The notes below the pieces were generated by a model. It did not search any database, had not been told where the DNA came from, and worked only from the letters and a program-made list of their open reading frames with translations. Source: DATAEK01 sp036258055 (GTDB lineage Bacteria; Acidobacteriota; Vicinamibacteria; Vicinamibacterales; 2-12-FULL-66-21). Taken from it: a stretch of DNA of 45,622 bases. The position numbers were made by a program, and so were the translations under genes. Shown in pieces: positions 1-7,169 of this stretch (position 1 is its first letter; every line of letters begins with the position of its first letter). Location of the stretch: positions 1 to 45,622 of the forward strand of contig DATAEK010000371.1 of NCBI GenBank assembly GCA_036258055.1. Reading direction: 5' to 3'.

Positions 1-419
1 CGTCAGGCAGCGGCATTGGGAATGTGTACGTGAACGCAAAGTGGCTGTTCAAGCTGAGCGGCCTTTACCAGCTGCCCTACGACATCAACGTGTCGGCGTT
101 CTACAACGCCCGTCAGGGCTACCCGTTCGAGCGCGGGATTCTCAGCCCGAGCCGGCTTAACGGCGCGGGGACCGTATTCGTTGTGCTTGACAAGGTCGGC
201 GACGAGCGCTTGCCCAACTTCCAGAATGTCGACTTCCACGTCGAGCGCCCAGTCCGAGTGATGAACATCCGGTTCATCCCGTCGCTGGACGTCTTCAACT
301 TGGCCAACTCAAACACCGTGCAGGCAATTCGTGGGACCCAGAACGCGTCGAACGCCAATCAGATCCAAGCGATCGTGGCGCCGCGCGTCATCCGGTTCGG
401 CGTGCGCGTGAATTGGTAA
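1..419 (+). CDS. TonB-dependent receptor, C-terminal end (partial)
   Basis: The reading frame is open from the window edge (codons in phase with position 3) to TAA at 417-419, so only about the last 138 residues are present. The fragment alternates polar and hydrophobic residues in strands separated by turns (for example around LYQLPYDINVSAFYNARQG), as in the last strands of an outer-membrane beta-barrel. It ends RFGVRVNW, with the terminal aromatic residue expected for recognition by the BAM machinery. The stretch FIPSLDVFNLANSNTV resembles the 'D..NLfN' segment near the end of the large acidobacterial receptors with an N-terminal carboxypeptidase-regulatory-like domain. These receptors take up substrates across the outer membrane using TonB energy; the substrate cannot be inferred. 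Barrel and family are well supported, the subfamily less so. Confidence 0.8.
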   Translation, partial: SGSGIGNVYVNAKWLFKLSGLYQLPYDINVSAFYNARQGYPFERGILSPSRLNGAGTVFVVLDKVGDERLPNFQNVDFHVERPVRVMNIRFIPSLDVFNLANSNTVQAIRGTQNASNANQIQAIVAPRVIRFGVRVNW

Positions 420-432
420 GAGAACGCTGATC

Positions 433-511
433 GAGGGGCCGGCCGAAGCCGGCCTCTCTAACGGCCTCTGATGGAGGAGGCGGGTGGGATCGGCTTCGGC
501 CGGTCCCTCCT
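433..511 (+). other. Two tandem stem-loops in the receptor 3' region
   Basis: Two hairpins follow the receptor stop. The first pairs 433-443 with 448-458 around a CGAA loop, 11 bp with one G-T wobble. The second pairs 486-494 with 499-507 around a TTCG tetraloop, 9 bp with one wobble, and may extend outward through 475-478 and 508-511. Neither is followed by a T-run, so they are more likely RNA-stabilising structures or parts of a composite terminator than terminators themselves. Confidence 0.6.
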
Positions 512-520
512 GAATTGTGC

Positions 521-553
521 CGGCGGGCTCTTCTTGAGCCCGCCGTTTTTTTT
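521..553 (+). terminator. Rho-independent terminator of the TonB-dependent receptor
   Basis: A perfect 10-bp GC-rich stem (521-530 with 536-545) around a TTCTT loop is followed directly by eight T residues at 546-553. This is a textbook intrinsic terminator for the plus-strand receptor gene. The convergent minus-strand gene ends at 585, so the hairpin lies between two converging transcripts, but the T-run faces only the plus strand. Confidence 0.92.
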
Positions 554-584
554 GATTGAACCTGCCGGGTTCGTAGCGGCCGCT

Positions 585-1466
585 TCAGGCGGATAGGCGG
601 ACCCGCCTGTCACCGCCCACGATGACCCCGAACATCCCCAGCACACCAAGGATCTGGCTCGCCAGATTCAGCCACCGCGACGTTGGAGCCGGGGCACCAC
701 GCAAGCGACCGTCGTTCATTGCGAGCGTCACGAGCGCGGGATCGCCGTAGGCCTGGCCGTGAGCGCCGAACACGACCGTGCGATGGGCGCGAACGGCATC
801 CAGGATCCCCGATTCGCTCGCGTCCGACGCAAAGACGTAGGTGCGGCACAACCCCATCGGGCCGGGACCGTGGTAGTCCGACGACCCTATCGCCGCCACG
901 GATCCGCGCGCGGCAAACCGCTCGAGATCGCGTTGGCCTGTCTCGAGCACGAAGACGAGCGGATGACAGATTTCCGCGCCATCGAGCCGTTGCATCGCGG
1001 CCTGATCGAACGATGGCCAGAACGACGGCAGCGGGTGCGCGGCGATCGCAATTCCACCCTGGCGGTGGACGTCATCGATCTGATCCGCGACGCTCAGACG
1101 CCAATCCACCAGCCGATCGATGCCGACGGCAATGACGTGATGGTGCGGCGCCAGAATCTCCTGACCGACGAAGACTGTCGGGCCGCCGATGCGACGGGAG
1201 AACCATCGACCGAGCTGTGCGTCCGAGATCTGGTTGTGGCCCGTGATCGCGATCGCGTCCAGACCCTGACGTTCGGCCTCGAGGACGAGCCCCCACGGCG
1301 TCAGCGCGCCGTCGCTCCAGGTCGAGCTGTGCGTGTGGAAGTCCGCCGCGAGCACGCGGTAGCCGCCAATCTCGATCGGCGCATGGGCATGCGGACGATC
1401 TGCGGCAGTTCCGGCCGCGACTCCCGCCGCCAACACCGCGAATGAGATCGCTCTCGGAGAAAGCAT
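585..1466 (-). CDS. PHP-domain metal-dependent phosphoesterase-like protein, exported
   Basis: The protein has 293 residues when started at ATG 1466; the open frame extends further upstream but into the preceding gene. The N-terminus is signal-peptide-like (MLSPRAISFAVLAAGVAAG). Next come the PHP metal motifs DFHTHSSTWSDG and ITGHNQISD, a GQEI motif, HPLP and a late SSDYHG, so the H-x-H, H and D-x-H ligands of the PHP fold are present. Near the C-terminus WLNLASQILGVLGMFGVIVG could be a membrane helix. PHP proteins hydrolyse phosphoester bonds (histidinol phosphate, nucleotides, DNA ends); an exported member suggests a periplasmic phosphate ester, which is inference. It is the last gene of the minus-strand operon, 16 bp after the Yip1-like gene. 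Confidence 0.78.
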   Translation of the reverse strand: MLSPRAISFAVLAAGVAAGTAADRPHAHAPIEIGGYRVLAADFHTHSSTWSDGALTPWGLVLEAERQGLDAIAITGHNQISDAQLGRWFSRRIGGPTVFVGQEILAPHHHVIAVGIDRLVDWRLSVADQIDDVHRQGGIAIAAHPLPSFWPSFDQAAMQRLDGAEICHPLVFVLETGQRDLERFAARGSVAAIGSSDYHGPGPMGLCRTYVFASDASESGILDAVRAHRTVVFGAHGQAYGDPALVTLAMNDGRLRGAPAPTSRWLNLASQILGVLGMFGVIVGGDRRVRLSA

Positions 1467-1482
1467 CAGCCTGATCGTCCCG

Positions 1483-2052
1483 TCACCATCCAATCCTTCC
1501 AGCGACTTCGGGCCAGATGGCGATCCCGAAGAAGTACAACGTGGCGAGCGACCACGCCACCGCACGCTGGACGAGGACGCCTCGGACTGCGGCCCGCGAA
1601 TCGGCGTCTGTGATCTCGCGAAAGAAATGAAAGTCGATGATCGCGGACCAGATGGCGGGCGGGAGGCCGGACACGGCGAACAGGTGGAGGGTCCAGAGAA
1701 TCGGCCGGCTCACCGTGCTGGCAAGCGAGATAATCACGATCCACAGCAACCAGGGCGCGTTACCGGTCAAGAACGGATCGATCGCGCGGGTGACTGGCAC
1801 GCGCCGTCGGCCGACACGCAGAGACACGGCCAGCCCGGCCAGCTCGCAGAACGGGACGAACGCGAACGACTGGGCCCCGTCAGCGATCAGCCGAATGCTC
1901 GGCCGGCCCGAGGCAAGAAACGAGACCGCGCAGCCCAGGAACAGAAGAAGAAGCGCCGGCCGGCGTAACGGCGAGCCACCGGCAGCGTCGAGCCTCAGCG
2001 CGCGGAAGGTCGTGACAGGGTGGACAAGGACGTGAGCTTCGCCGTTGGCCAT
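1483..2052 (-). CDS. Yip1-like integral membrane protein
   Basis: The 189 residues include four or five likely membrane helices: around PALLLLFLGCAVSFLA, FAFVPFCELAGLAVSL, WLLWIVIISLASTV, a segment around FAVSGLPPAIWSAIIDF, and AVAWSLATLYFFGIAIW. The N-terminal pattern HPVTTFRALR before the first helix resembles the Yip1 family (PF04893), which is common next to unrelated genes in bacteria and has no settled function there. The ATG (2050-2052) lies inside a 7-bp tandem repeat and follows the upstream HAD stop codon with no gap. Both genes are in the same frame, so one TAA is all that separates them. No Shine-Dalgarno sequence is visible, so reinitiation after the HAD stop is the likely mode of translation. 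Family assignment is tentative. Confidence 0.7.
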   Translation of the reverse strand: MANGEAHVLVHPVTTFRALRLDAAGGSPLRRPALLLLFLGCAVSFLASGRPSIRLIADGAQSFAFVPFCELAGLAVSLRVGRRRVPVTRAIDPFLTGNAPWLLWIVIISLASTVSRPILWTLHLFAVSGLPPAIWSAIIDFHFFREITDADSRAAVRGVLVQRAVAWSLATLYFFGIAIWPEVAGRIGW

Positions 2053-2080
2053 TTACCATTTGCCATTTGCCATTTGCCAT
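2049..2080. repeat. 7-bp tandem repeat at the HAD/Yip1 junction
   Basis: Plus-strand unit CCATTTG (minus strand CAAATGG) in 4.6 copies: CCATTTA at 2049-2055, CCATTTG at 2056-2062, 2063-2069 and 2070-2076, then CCAT. On the coding minus strand the array encodes the last residues of the HAD protein (QMANGKW), its stop codon and the ATG of the next gene. The single variant unit (C to T, making CAA into TAA) supplies the stop. Seven is not a multiple of three, so any change in copy number would shift the frame. Confidence 0.9.
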
Positions 2081-2760
2081 CCCACCAGGGCGGCAAGCCG
2101 CTTGAAGAGCGACGGATTGGCCTGCGCGCCGGCGGCCTGTTCGAGGATGTCGAGGGCCTCCTCGATCGTCGACACGGTTCCGATTCCCAGCTTGCGGACG
2201 TTCTCGACGATGCGCTCGCCGTCCCCGATGATCAGGATGGTCCGCGCGGTGCTTCCGGTCATGATGTCGAGGCAATGCTGGGTCGTGTCGTCGACGTGAA
2301 AATCGAGGCGCAATGCCGCAGCGGCGGCAGCGCGCGAGCCGTGAATGACGAGCACGCTCGGATAGTCGAATCCCTGATCGACCAGCCAGCGCTGCGTCTG
2401 CCGCTGTACGGTCTCCCCCGCCGTCGCCGGCCGCTGCGTGATGAAAAAGACCTCCCAGCGATGCTGGAGCATCAGGGCATGAAGCCGCCGGACCGCGCCT
2501 TCGGCGATCGGCTTCAGCGTGGTCCAGAAGTCGGTGGTCGCCTCAATCTCCGCCCACACGGCCTCTCGCCGTCGTCGCAGCTCGTACAGGTTTGGCGCAG
2601 GGTCTGGCGGCTCGGCGTCCACGCCAAACGACTCGCCAGGATCGGGCTGGACCGGCGTGAGCGTGGCTTCGGCGCCATGGACTCTGGCTTCGACGTCACG
2701 GAACGCGGATGCGAAATCCGCGAACACGCCGTCCATGTCGAAGCCAATGCGAAGGGACAT
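2053..2760 (-). CDS. HAD-superfamily phosphatase, 5'(3')-deoxyribonucleotidase-like
   Basis: The 235-residue protein opens with the HAD motif I GFDMDGVFADF, in which the first Asp is the nucleophile and the second the acid/base. Motif II is probably the Thr in EVFFITQRPA, and the acidic metal-binding motif IV is DFHVDDTTQ. Size and the DMDGV start resemble the NT5C/YorS branch of cytosolic deoxyribonucleotidases, which dephosphorylate (d)NMPs; the exact substrate is inference. The last seven residues (QMANGKW) are translated from a 7-bp repeat array and are unlikely to be part of the conserved fold. It starts 10 bp after the lipoprotein stop and is read in the same operon. Fold assignment is firm, substrate is not. 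Confidence 0.8.
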   Translation of the reverse strand: MSLRIGFDMDGVFADFASAFRDVEARVHGAEATLTPVQPDPGESFGVDAEPPDPAPNLYELRRRREAVWAEIEATTDFWTTLKPIAEGAVRRLHALMLQHRWEVFFITQRPATAGETVQRQTQRWLVDQGFDYPSVLVIHGSRAAAAAALRLDFHVDDTTQHCLDIMTGSTARTILIIGDGERIVENVRKLGIGTVSTIEEALDILEQAAGAQANPSLFKRLAALVGWQMANGKW

Positions 2761-2770
2761 GCGCAGGAGA

Positions 2771-3469
2771 CTACGACGGACCGTTGACCTTCTTCGTGTA
2801 GTGGCCGCTGGTGTCCGGCGCCGTCTCGATCAGGACGACCTCGCCATCTTTGTACGTGAGACGTCGATCGCGGACCCCGTCGCCGTTCTCGTCGAACTCC
2901 ACGGCCGCGAGCTGCCCGTCTTCGTAGGTCTCCCAGCGATCGGGAATACTATCTCCGTTGGTGTCCGCCTCAGCGCGGAGGAGCCGGCCGAATCCGTCAG
3001 GACGCGTTGGCCCTTCGAGGTCGTAGTGTTCCCAGCGATCGATCTTCGTCTCGTCGGCCTTCGACGAGATCTCCACGCGGTCCACGCGACCGTTGGGCGC
3101 GGAGTAGGCCCAGGCGTCCGGCGTCTCGGCGCCAGATCGCGAAAACCCGACCTTCGTCAGGACACCCTGCTGATCGTAGTACTCCCAGCGATCGATCTTG
3201 CCGTCCTCGTTCCGATCGATGCGCGACCGGACCGGCCGTGACCCGTCCATCTCGGTCCAGGTATCGATGCGGCCGTTGCGGTTCGAGTCGAACGTCAGTT
3301 CCTTCAAACGTCCGGTCTTGTTATCGTAGGTCGGCTTGGTCGTCGCTTTCAGTCGATCCGCTTCGCGATTGGTGCACGCCGGCGCACCGAGTGACAGTGC
3401 CAGGCACGCACCGGCAATGCGGAGCGCGCCCAGCGACAACACCGGCCCAGCGTTCAAGGAAACAATCAC
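2771..3469 (-). CDS. Lipoprotein with DxNxDGxxD calcium-loop-like repeats
   Basis: I start this 232-residue protein at GTG 3469, one base after the upstream M20 stop; longer starts would overlap that gene completely. The N-terminus is a hydrophobic signal ending LSLGAPAC, an imperfect lipobox with a Cys for lipid attachment, followed by TNREADR. The mature part holds at least four copies of an acidic loop followed by Trp/Arg: DSNRNGRIDTW, DRNEDGKIDRWEYYD, DTNGDSIPDRWETYEDG and DENGDGVRDRR. These loops resemble EF-hand/dockerin or thrombospondin-3-type calcium loops. A surface- or periplasm-facing calcium-binding lipoprotein is a reasonable inference. No enzymatic motif is visible. Confidence 0.72.
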   Translation of the reverse strand: MIVSLNAGPVLSLGALRIAGACLALSLGAPACTNREADRLKATTKPTYDNKTGRLKELTFDSNRNGRIDTWTEMDGSRPVRSRIDRNEDGKIDRWEYYDQQGVLTKVGFSRSGAETPDAWAYSAPNGRVDRVEISSKADETKIDRWEHYDLEGPTRPDGFGRLLRAEADTNGDSIPDRWETYEDGQLAAVEFDENGDGVRDRRLTYKDGEVVLIETAPDTSGHYTKKVNGPS

Positions 3470-3470
3470 G

Positions 3471-4841
3471 CTACCGGGTGCGCGCGACCTCGTCATAGAG
3501 GTAGGCGGACGCGATGATGCCGCCGTGGAAGTTGCCCAGATCGAGCTTCTCATTCGGCGCGTGTGCGTTCTCGTCCGGCAGGCCAACGCCGAAGAGCACA
3601 GACGGGATTCCGAGAATTTCCTGGAACGTGGCGACGACAGGGATCGACCCGCCCTCTCGATTGAACACCGGCGTCTTGCCGAAGCCCTTTTCGATCGCAC
3701 GGCCGGCCGCCTGCACGTAGGGGTTGTCGAAGTCGGTCATCCACGGCTTGCCGCCGTGCATCCGGGTAATCTTCAGCTCGACGGTCTTCGGGGCGATCTT
3801 CTTCAGGTAACTCTCGAAGAGCTCCGCGATTTTGTCGGGGCTCTGATCGGGCACGAGCCGCATGCTCACCTTGGCCATCGCCAGCGCGGGAATCACGGTC
3901 TTGGCGCCCTCGCCCGTGAACCCTGACAACAGGCCGTTGACCTCGAACGTCGGCCGTCCCCAGACCCGTTCGAGGGTACTGTAGCCGCTCTCACCGAACA
4001 GTTTCGGCGCTCCCAGCTCCTTGCGATAGCGGGTCTCGTTGAACGGCAGCTTCTTGAACTCCGCCCGCTCCTCATCCCGCAACGGCCGTACATCGTCGTA
4101 GAAGCCGGGGATCTTGATGCGCCCGCCGCGATCCTTCATCTGCGCGAGGATTTGGCCGATCACCATCGCCGGGTTGGCGACGGCGCCGCCGAACGATCCC
4201 GAGTGGAGATCGCTCTTCGTGCCGCGCAGGTCGATCTGGAAATAAACCAGGCCGCGCAGGCCGTAGCAGATCGAGGGAACACCGCGGTCGAACATCGGCG
4301 AGTCCGAGATCACGACAACGTCGGCGGCCAGCTCGGATTTGTGGTCGCGAACGAAGTCGTCGAGGTGGGCGGAGCCGACTTCCTCTTCCCCCTCGAGAAT
4401 GATCTTGATGTTGACCGGCAGGGTCCCCGACTGCTTCAAATGCGCTTCGATCGCCTTGAAGTGCATGAAAACCTGGCCCTTGTCGTCGGCCGCGCCCCGC
4501 GCGTAGATCTCGCCGTCGCGGACGGTGGCCTCGAACGGAGGGGACTCCCAGAGGTTCAGCGGATCGACGGGCTGCACATCGTAGTGCCCGTAGAAGAGGA
4601 TGGTCGGCGCACCGGACGCACCCAGCCAGTCACCGTAGACCACCGGATGACCGGGCGTCTCGATCAGCCGCACGTTCTGCAGACCGATCCGCTGCATCTC
4701 GTCCCTGGTCCACTCCGCACATCGCCGCACGTCTGCCGCGTGCTGCGGCAGCGCGCTGATGCTGGGAATGGCGAGGTAGTCTTTGAGCTCGTCGACGTAA
4801 CGATCTCGGTGCGTGTTGATGAAATCGAGGATGTTGTTCAT
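3471..4841 (-). CDS. M20-family dipeptidase/carboxypeptidase
   Basis: The 456-residue length is normal for M20 dipeptidases. Zinc-site motifs are in order: FYGHYDVQPVDP (His ligand plus the activating Asp), GAADDKGQ (bridging Asp), the glutamate pair LEGEEEVGS, SDSPMF, and a C-terminal HAPNEKLD with the last His ligand. The dimerisation domain lies between, around GLRGLVYFQIDLRGTKSDLH. These enzymes use two zinc ions to remove residues from di- or tripeptides, usually in the cytoplasm; no signal peptide is seen here. It follows the rhodanese gene by 22 bp and is followed one base later by the lipoprotein, so co-transcription is likely. Peptide specificity cannot be read from the sequence. Confidence 0.93.
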   Translation of the reverse strand: MNNILDFINTHRDRYVDELKDYLAIPSISALPQHAADVRRCAEWTRDEMQRIGLQNVRLIETPGHPVVYGDWLGASGAPTILFYGHYDVQPVDPLNLWESPPFEATVRDGEIYARGAADDKGQVFMHFKAIEAHLKQSGTLPVNIKIILEGEEEVGSAHLDDFVRDHKSELAADVVVISDSPMFDRGVPSICYGLRGLVYFQIDLRGTKSDLHSGSFGGAVANPAMVIGQILAQMKDRGGRIKIPGFYDDVRPLRDEERAEFKKLPFNETRYRKELGAPKLFGESGYSTLERVWGRPTFEVNGLLSGFTGEGAKTVIPALAMAKVSMRLVPDQSPDKIAELFESYLKKIAPKTVELKITRMHGGKPWMTDFDNPYVQAAGRAIEKGFGKTPVFNREGGSIPVVATFQEILGIPSVLFGVGLPDENAHAPNEKLDLGNFHGGIIASAYLYDEVARTR

Positions 4842-4863
4842 GATGCTTGTCGGTGCCGGGTGC

Positions 4864-5694
4864 CTAGGGTACTTCCACCGGCAAATCCACCCTGTCCCCC
4901 CACTCTTTCCAGGATCCTACGTAGTTCCTGACCCGCGGGTACCCGATCAAACGCAGCGCGATGTACGAATGCGCCCCGCGGTAGCCACCCTGACAGTAGG
5001 TGATGACCTCGCGATCCGGCGTCACCCCGGCGGCCTCGTACATCGTCCGGAGATCGGAGGCGGGCTTGAACTCGCCGTTGGGCGTCAGGTTCTCGCTCCA
5101 CTCGATGTGGATAGCGCCAGGGATCGCGCCGGCACGTTTCGCGCGGACCGTCCTGCTGAAGTACTCATCATCGGATCTCGTGTCGACGATCACGCTGTCG
5201 GGCCGGGTGAGCGCTTTCTCCACATCGCGCCAGGTCGCGATCGTCCCGGGCTCACGAGATCCGGTCCAGTCGCTCGGCGATAACGGCCCTGCTTCGCGAG
5301 CGATCGGGAGCCCCGCACGCGTCCACGCGTTGAAACCGCCGTCGAGCAGGCGCACCGACGGGTGGCCGAAGTACTCGAGAAACCAGAAGGCACGCGCCGC
5401 CCGCATGCCGGAGTGCTCGTCGTAGACGACGACCGGAGTGGAAGCCGTGACGCCGTGTCCCGCAAGGACGTGCTCGATCATCCACATGAAGGCTGAGAGC
5501 GGAGCGGGATCCGTGTCGATCAGGCTTACACCCCACAGATCGAGATGGACAGCGCCGGGAATGTGGCCCGCGACGTACGCATCCGGCGGCCGCAGGTCGA
5601 GCACGAGCGGGCGTGGGCCAGCATCCGCGCCCGAATTCTGCTGCGACAGCTCCTGCGGCGTGACCAGCAGCCCGGGGTTCGCGTAGCCCTTCAT
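4864..5694 (-). CDS. Two-domain rhodanese sulfurtransferase
   Basis: The 276-residue protein has two rhodanese domains. The N-terminal one (about residues 10-135) has DLRPPDAYVAGHIPGAVHLDL and a VVYDEHSGMRAARA loop with no Cys, so it is the usual inactive domain. The C-terminal one has DTRSDDEYF, GAIPGAIHIEW and the active loop YCQGGYRGAH, whose Cys carries the persulfide. This arrangement is standard for thiosulfate or 3-mercaptopyruvate sulfurtransferases. The loop CQGGYR is closer to thiosulfate-type CRKGVT-like loops in charge than to the mercaptopyruvate CGSGVT type, but I would not decide substrate on that. It lies 53 bp downstream of coaA. Confidence 0.9.
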   Translation of the reverse strand: MKGYANPGLLVTPQELSQQNSGADAGPRPLVLDLRPPDAYVAGHIPGAVHLDLWGVSLIDTDPAPLSAFMWMIEHVLAGHGVTASTPVVVYDEHSGMRAARAFWFLEYFGHPSVRLLDGGFNAWTRAGLPIAREAGPLSPSDWTGSREPGTIATWRDVEKALTRPDSVIVDTRSDDEYFSRTVRAKRAGAIPGAIHIEWSENLTPNGEFKPASDLRTMYEAAGVTPDREVITYCQGGYRGAHSYIALRLIGYPRVRNYVGSWKEWGDRVDLPVEVP

Positions 5695-5747
5695 GACGCC
5701 TTATCGTACTACCATTCGCGCGAGACTCGGGCGAGCGGGCGTGGTGG

Positions 5748-6710
5748 TCACAGCCGTCGCAGACGGATGCTGCGCACCGCGTGATTGGAGCCTTTGTCGA
5801 GCACGAGATGGGCGCGCTCGCGGGTCGGCAGAATGTTCTCCCGGAGGTTGAGCAGATTGATCGACGACCAGATTCCGTGCGCGACCTTGCGGGCCTCCTC
5901 CGACGACAACGCGGCGTAGTGATGGAAGTACGAGTCCGGATCGCGGAAGACCGTTTCGCGCAGCGTCATGAATCGCTCGACGTACCACGACTCGATGTCT
6001 ACTTCCTCAGCGTCGACGTAGACGGAGAAGTCGAAGAAGTCCGACACGAACGTGCGCAGCGGAACGCCGGGCCGCGCTGATCCCGTCTGCAGCACGTTGA
6101 GCCCTTCCAGAATCAGGATGTCCGGCTGGCGGACAACCTGCCACTGCCCCTCGACGATGTCGTACTGCGTGTGCGAGTAGACGGGCGCGCGGACCTCCGG
6201 AGCCCCCGCTTTGACGTCAGCCACGAACTGCACGAGCCGCCGCACGTCGTAGCTTTCGGGGAACCCTTTCCGCTTCATCAGGCCGCGCTCTTCGAGCATG
6301 CGGTTGGGCATCAGGAAGCCGTCGGTCGTCACCAGGTCCACGCGCGGATGATCCGGCCAGCGTGCAAGGAGCGCCTGCAGCAGCCGCGCGGTCGTGCTCT
6401 TGCCTACGGCGACGCTCCCCGCAATCCCGATGATGTATGGCGGCTGCGACTCCGAAGTCCCCAGGAACTTCGTCGTCGACGCATGGAGTCCTTGCGTCGC
6501 GGCAACGCGCAGATTGAGGAGGCGTGAGAGCGGCAGATAGATCTCCACGACTTCCTTCACCGAGACCGGATCGTTCAGGCCGCGCAGTCGATCGACGTCG
6601 TCTTCCGACAGCGTCAGCGGCGTGGCTTCGCGAAGATGCGCCCACTCGTCACGCGACAGTTGGACGTAGCGAGCGGCGACAGCGGAGTCCGGATCGCGCG
6701 TCTCAGACAT
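5748..6710 (-). CDS. coaA: Type I pantothenate kinase
   Basis: The protein has 320 residues, matching bacterial CoaA (about 315). It has the Walker A motif GIAGSVAVGKSTTAR, then DLVTTDGFLMPN, the substrate-binding MKRKGFPESYD, YSHTQYDIV and ILEGLNVLQ, then YVDAEE and the late DSYFHHYA. All are characteristic of CoaA, which phosphorylates pantothenate with ATP as the first step of coenzyme A synthesis in the cytosol. The ATG at 6710 has no clear Shine-Dalgarno sequence. A GGTTCTC repeat array begins about 10 bp upstream of it, so promoter and leader must lie in or beyond that array. It is the first gene of the minus-strand run ending at 585. Confidence 0.96.
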   Translation of the reverse strand: MSETRDPDSAVAARYVQLSRDEWAHLREATPLTLSEDDVDRLRGLNDPVSVKEVVEIYLPLSRLLNLRVAATQGLHASTTKFLGTSESQPPYIIGIAGSVAVGKSTTARLLQALLARWPDHPRVDLVTTDGFLMPNRMLEERGLMKRKGFPESYDVRRLVQFVADVKAGAPEVRAPVYSHTQYDIVEGQWQVVRQPDILILEGLNVLQTGSARPGVPLRTFVSDFFDFSVYVDAEEVDIESWYVERFMTLRETVFRDPDSYFHHYAALSSEEARKVAHGIWSSINLLNLRENILPTRERAHLVLDKGSNHAVRSIRLRRL

Positions 6711-6719
6711 GGGGCATCG

Positions 6720-6837
6720 CGGGTTCTAGCGGTTCTCGGGTTCCCAGTTCTCGGTTCTCGGTTCGAACCGAACCGCCACGCTGGCAAACGTCGAACCCGA
6801 GAACCGTAGGACGCGAGAACCAGAGAACTGTATCGAG
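6720..6837. repeat. GGTTCTC-type repeat array arranged as an inverted repeat
   Basis: Units close to GGTTCTC/GTTCTCG run at 6722-6765. Their reverse complement (CGAGAACC, GAGAACT) runs at 6793-6830. A perfect 14-bp pair joins 6730-6743 with 6793-6806, and CGGTTCGAACCG at 6759-6770 is a perfect 12-bp palindrome in the centre. Transcribed, the array would fold into a long imperfect hairpin about 10 bp before the coaA start codon. Spacing between units varies between 7 and 9 bp. Confidence 0.8.
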
Positions 6838-6908
6838 AGAGCCAGACATACCTCACCCGAAAGAGCACGGCAAACAGATGGACGAGTCAGTGCCCGCAGC
6901 ATACATTA

Positions 6909-7126
6909 CTCAGTTTGCCGCCCCCACCCCGTGGCCGCGGGAGGGGGCCCCGCCAGATCGCAGCTGAAAGCAGGCTGTTGCCGCTAACCGGCGGCGCGAG
7001 CGAAGCGCCTGCGGCCCGGCGAGCGAGCGCAGCGAGTCGAGCCGAGCGCATGGGGGTGGGGCCCCATGCGCACCAAGAAGCGAAGCGCTGGCAGGCCGCG
7101 GGGGTGGGGCCCCGCGGCATACTGAG
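6909..7126. mobile_element. Dispersed repeat element, copy A (MITE-like)
   Basis: The element is bounded by 13-bp inverted ends matching at 12 of 13 positions: CTCAGTTTGCCGC at 6909-6921 and GCGGCATACTGAG at 7114-7126. It carries no coding sequence. A core at 6985-7004 (TAACCGGCGGCGCGAGCGAA) matches copy B (19021-19040) at 19 of 20 positions. A second shared block is 7075-7094. Two perfect hairpins lie in the right half: 7046-7055 with 7062-7071 (10 bp) and 7095-7103 with 7110-7118 (9 bp), each with the same GTGGGG loop. No target-site duplication is obvious. Length, inverted ends and lack of a gene are MITE-like, but mobility is not shown. Confidence 0.75.
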
Positions 7127-7169
7127 AGTTGACCGGATTAGCTTTGTTGTGCAAAGTTAAGGGAGACGC

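Noticed and set aside
576..583. GCGGCCGC palindrome near the end of the PHP gene
   Set aside because: An 8-bp GC palindrome is expected by chance in DNA of this composition and has no supporting context.
6909..7126. Insertion sequence with a transposase
   Set aside because: No open frame of useful length lies between the inverted ends and no target-site duplication is clear, so I call it MITE-like only.
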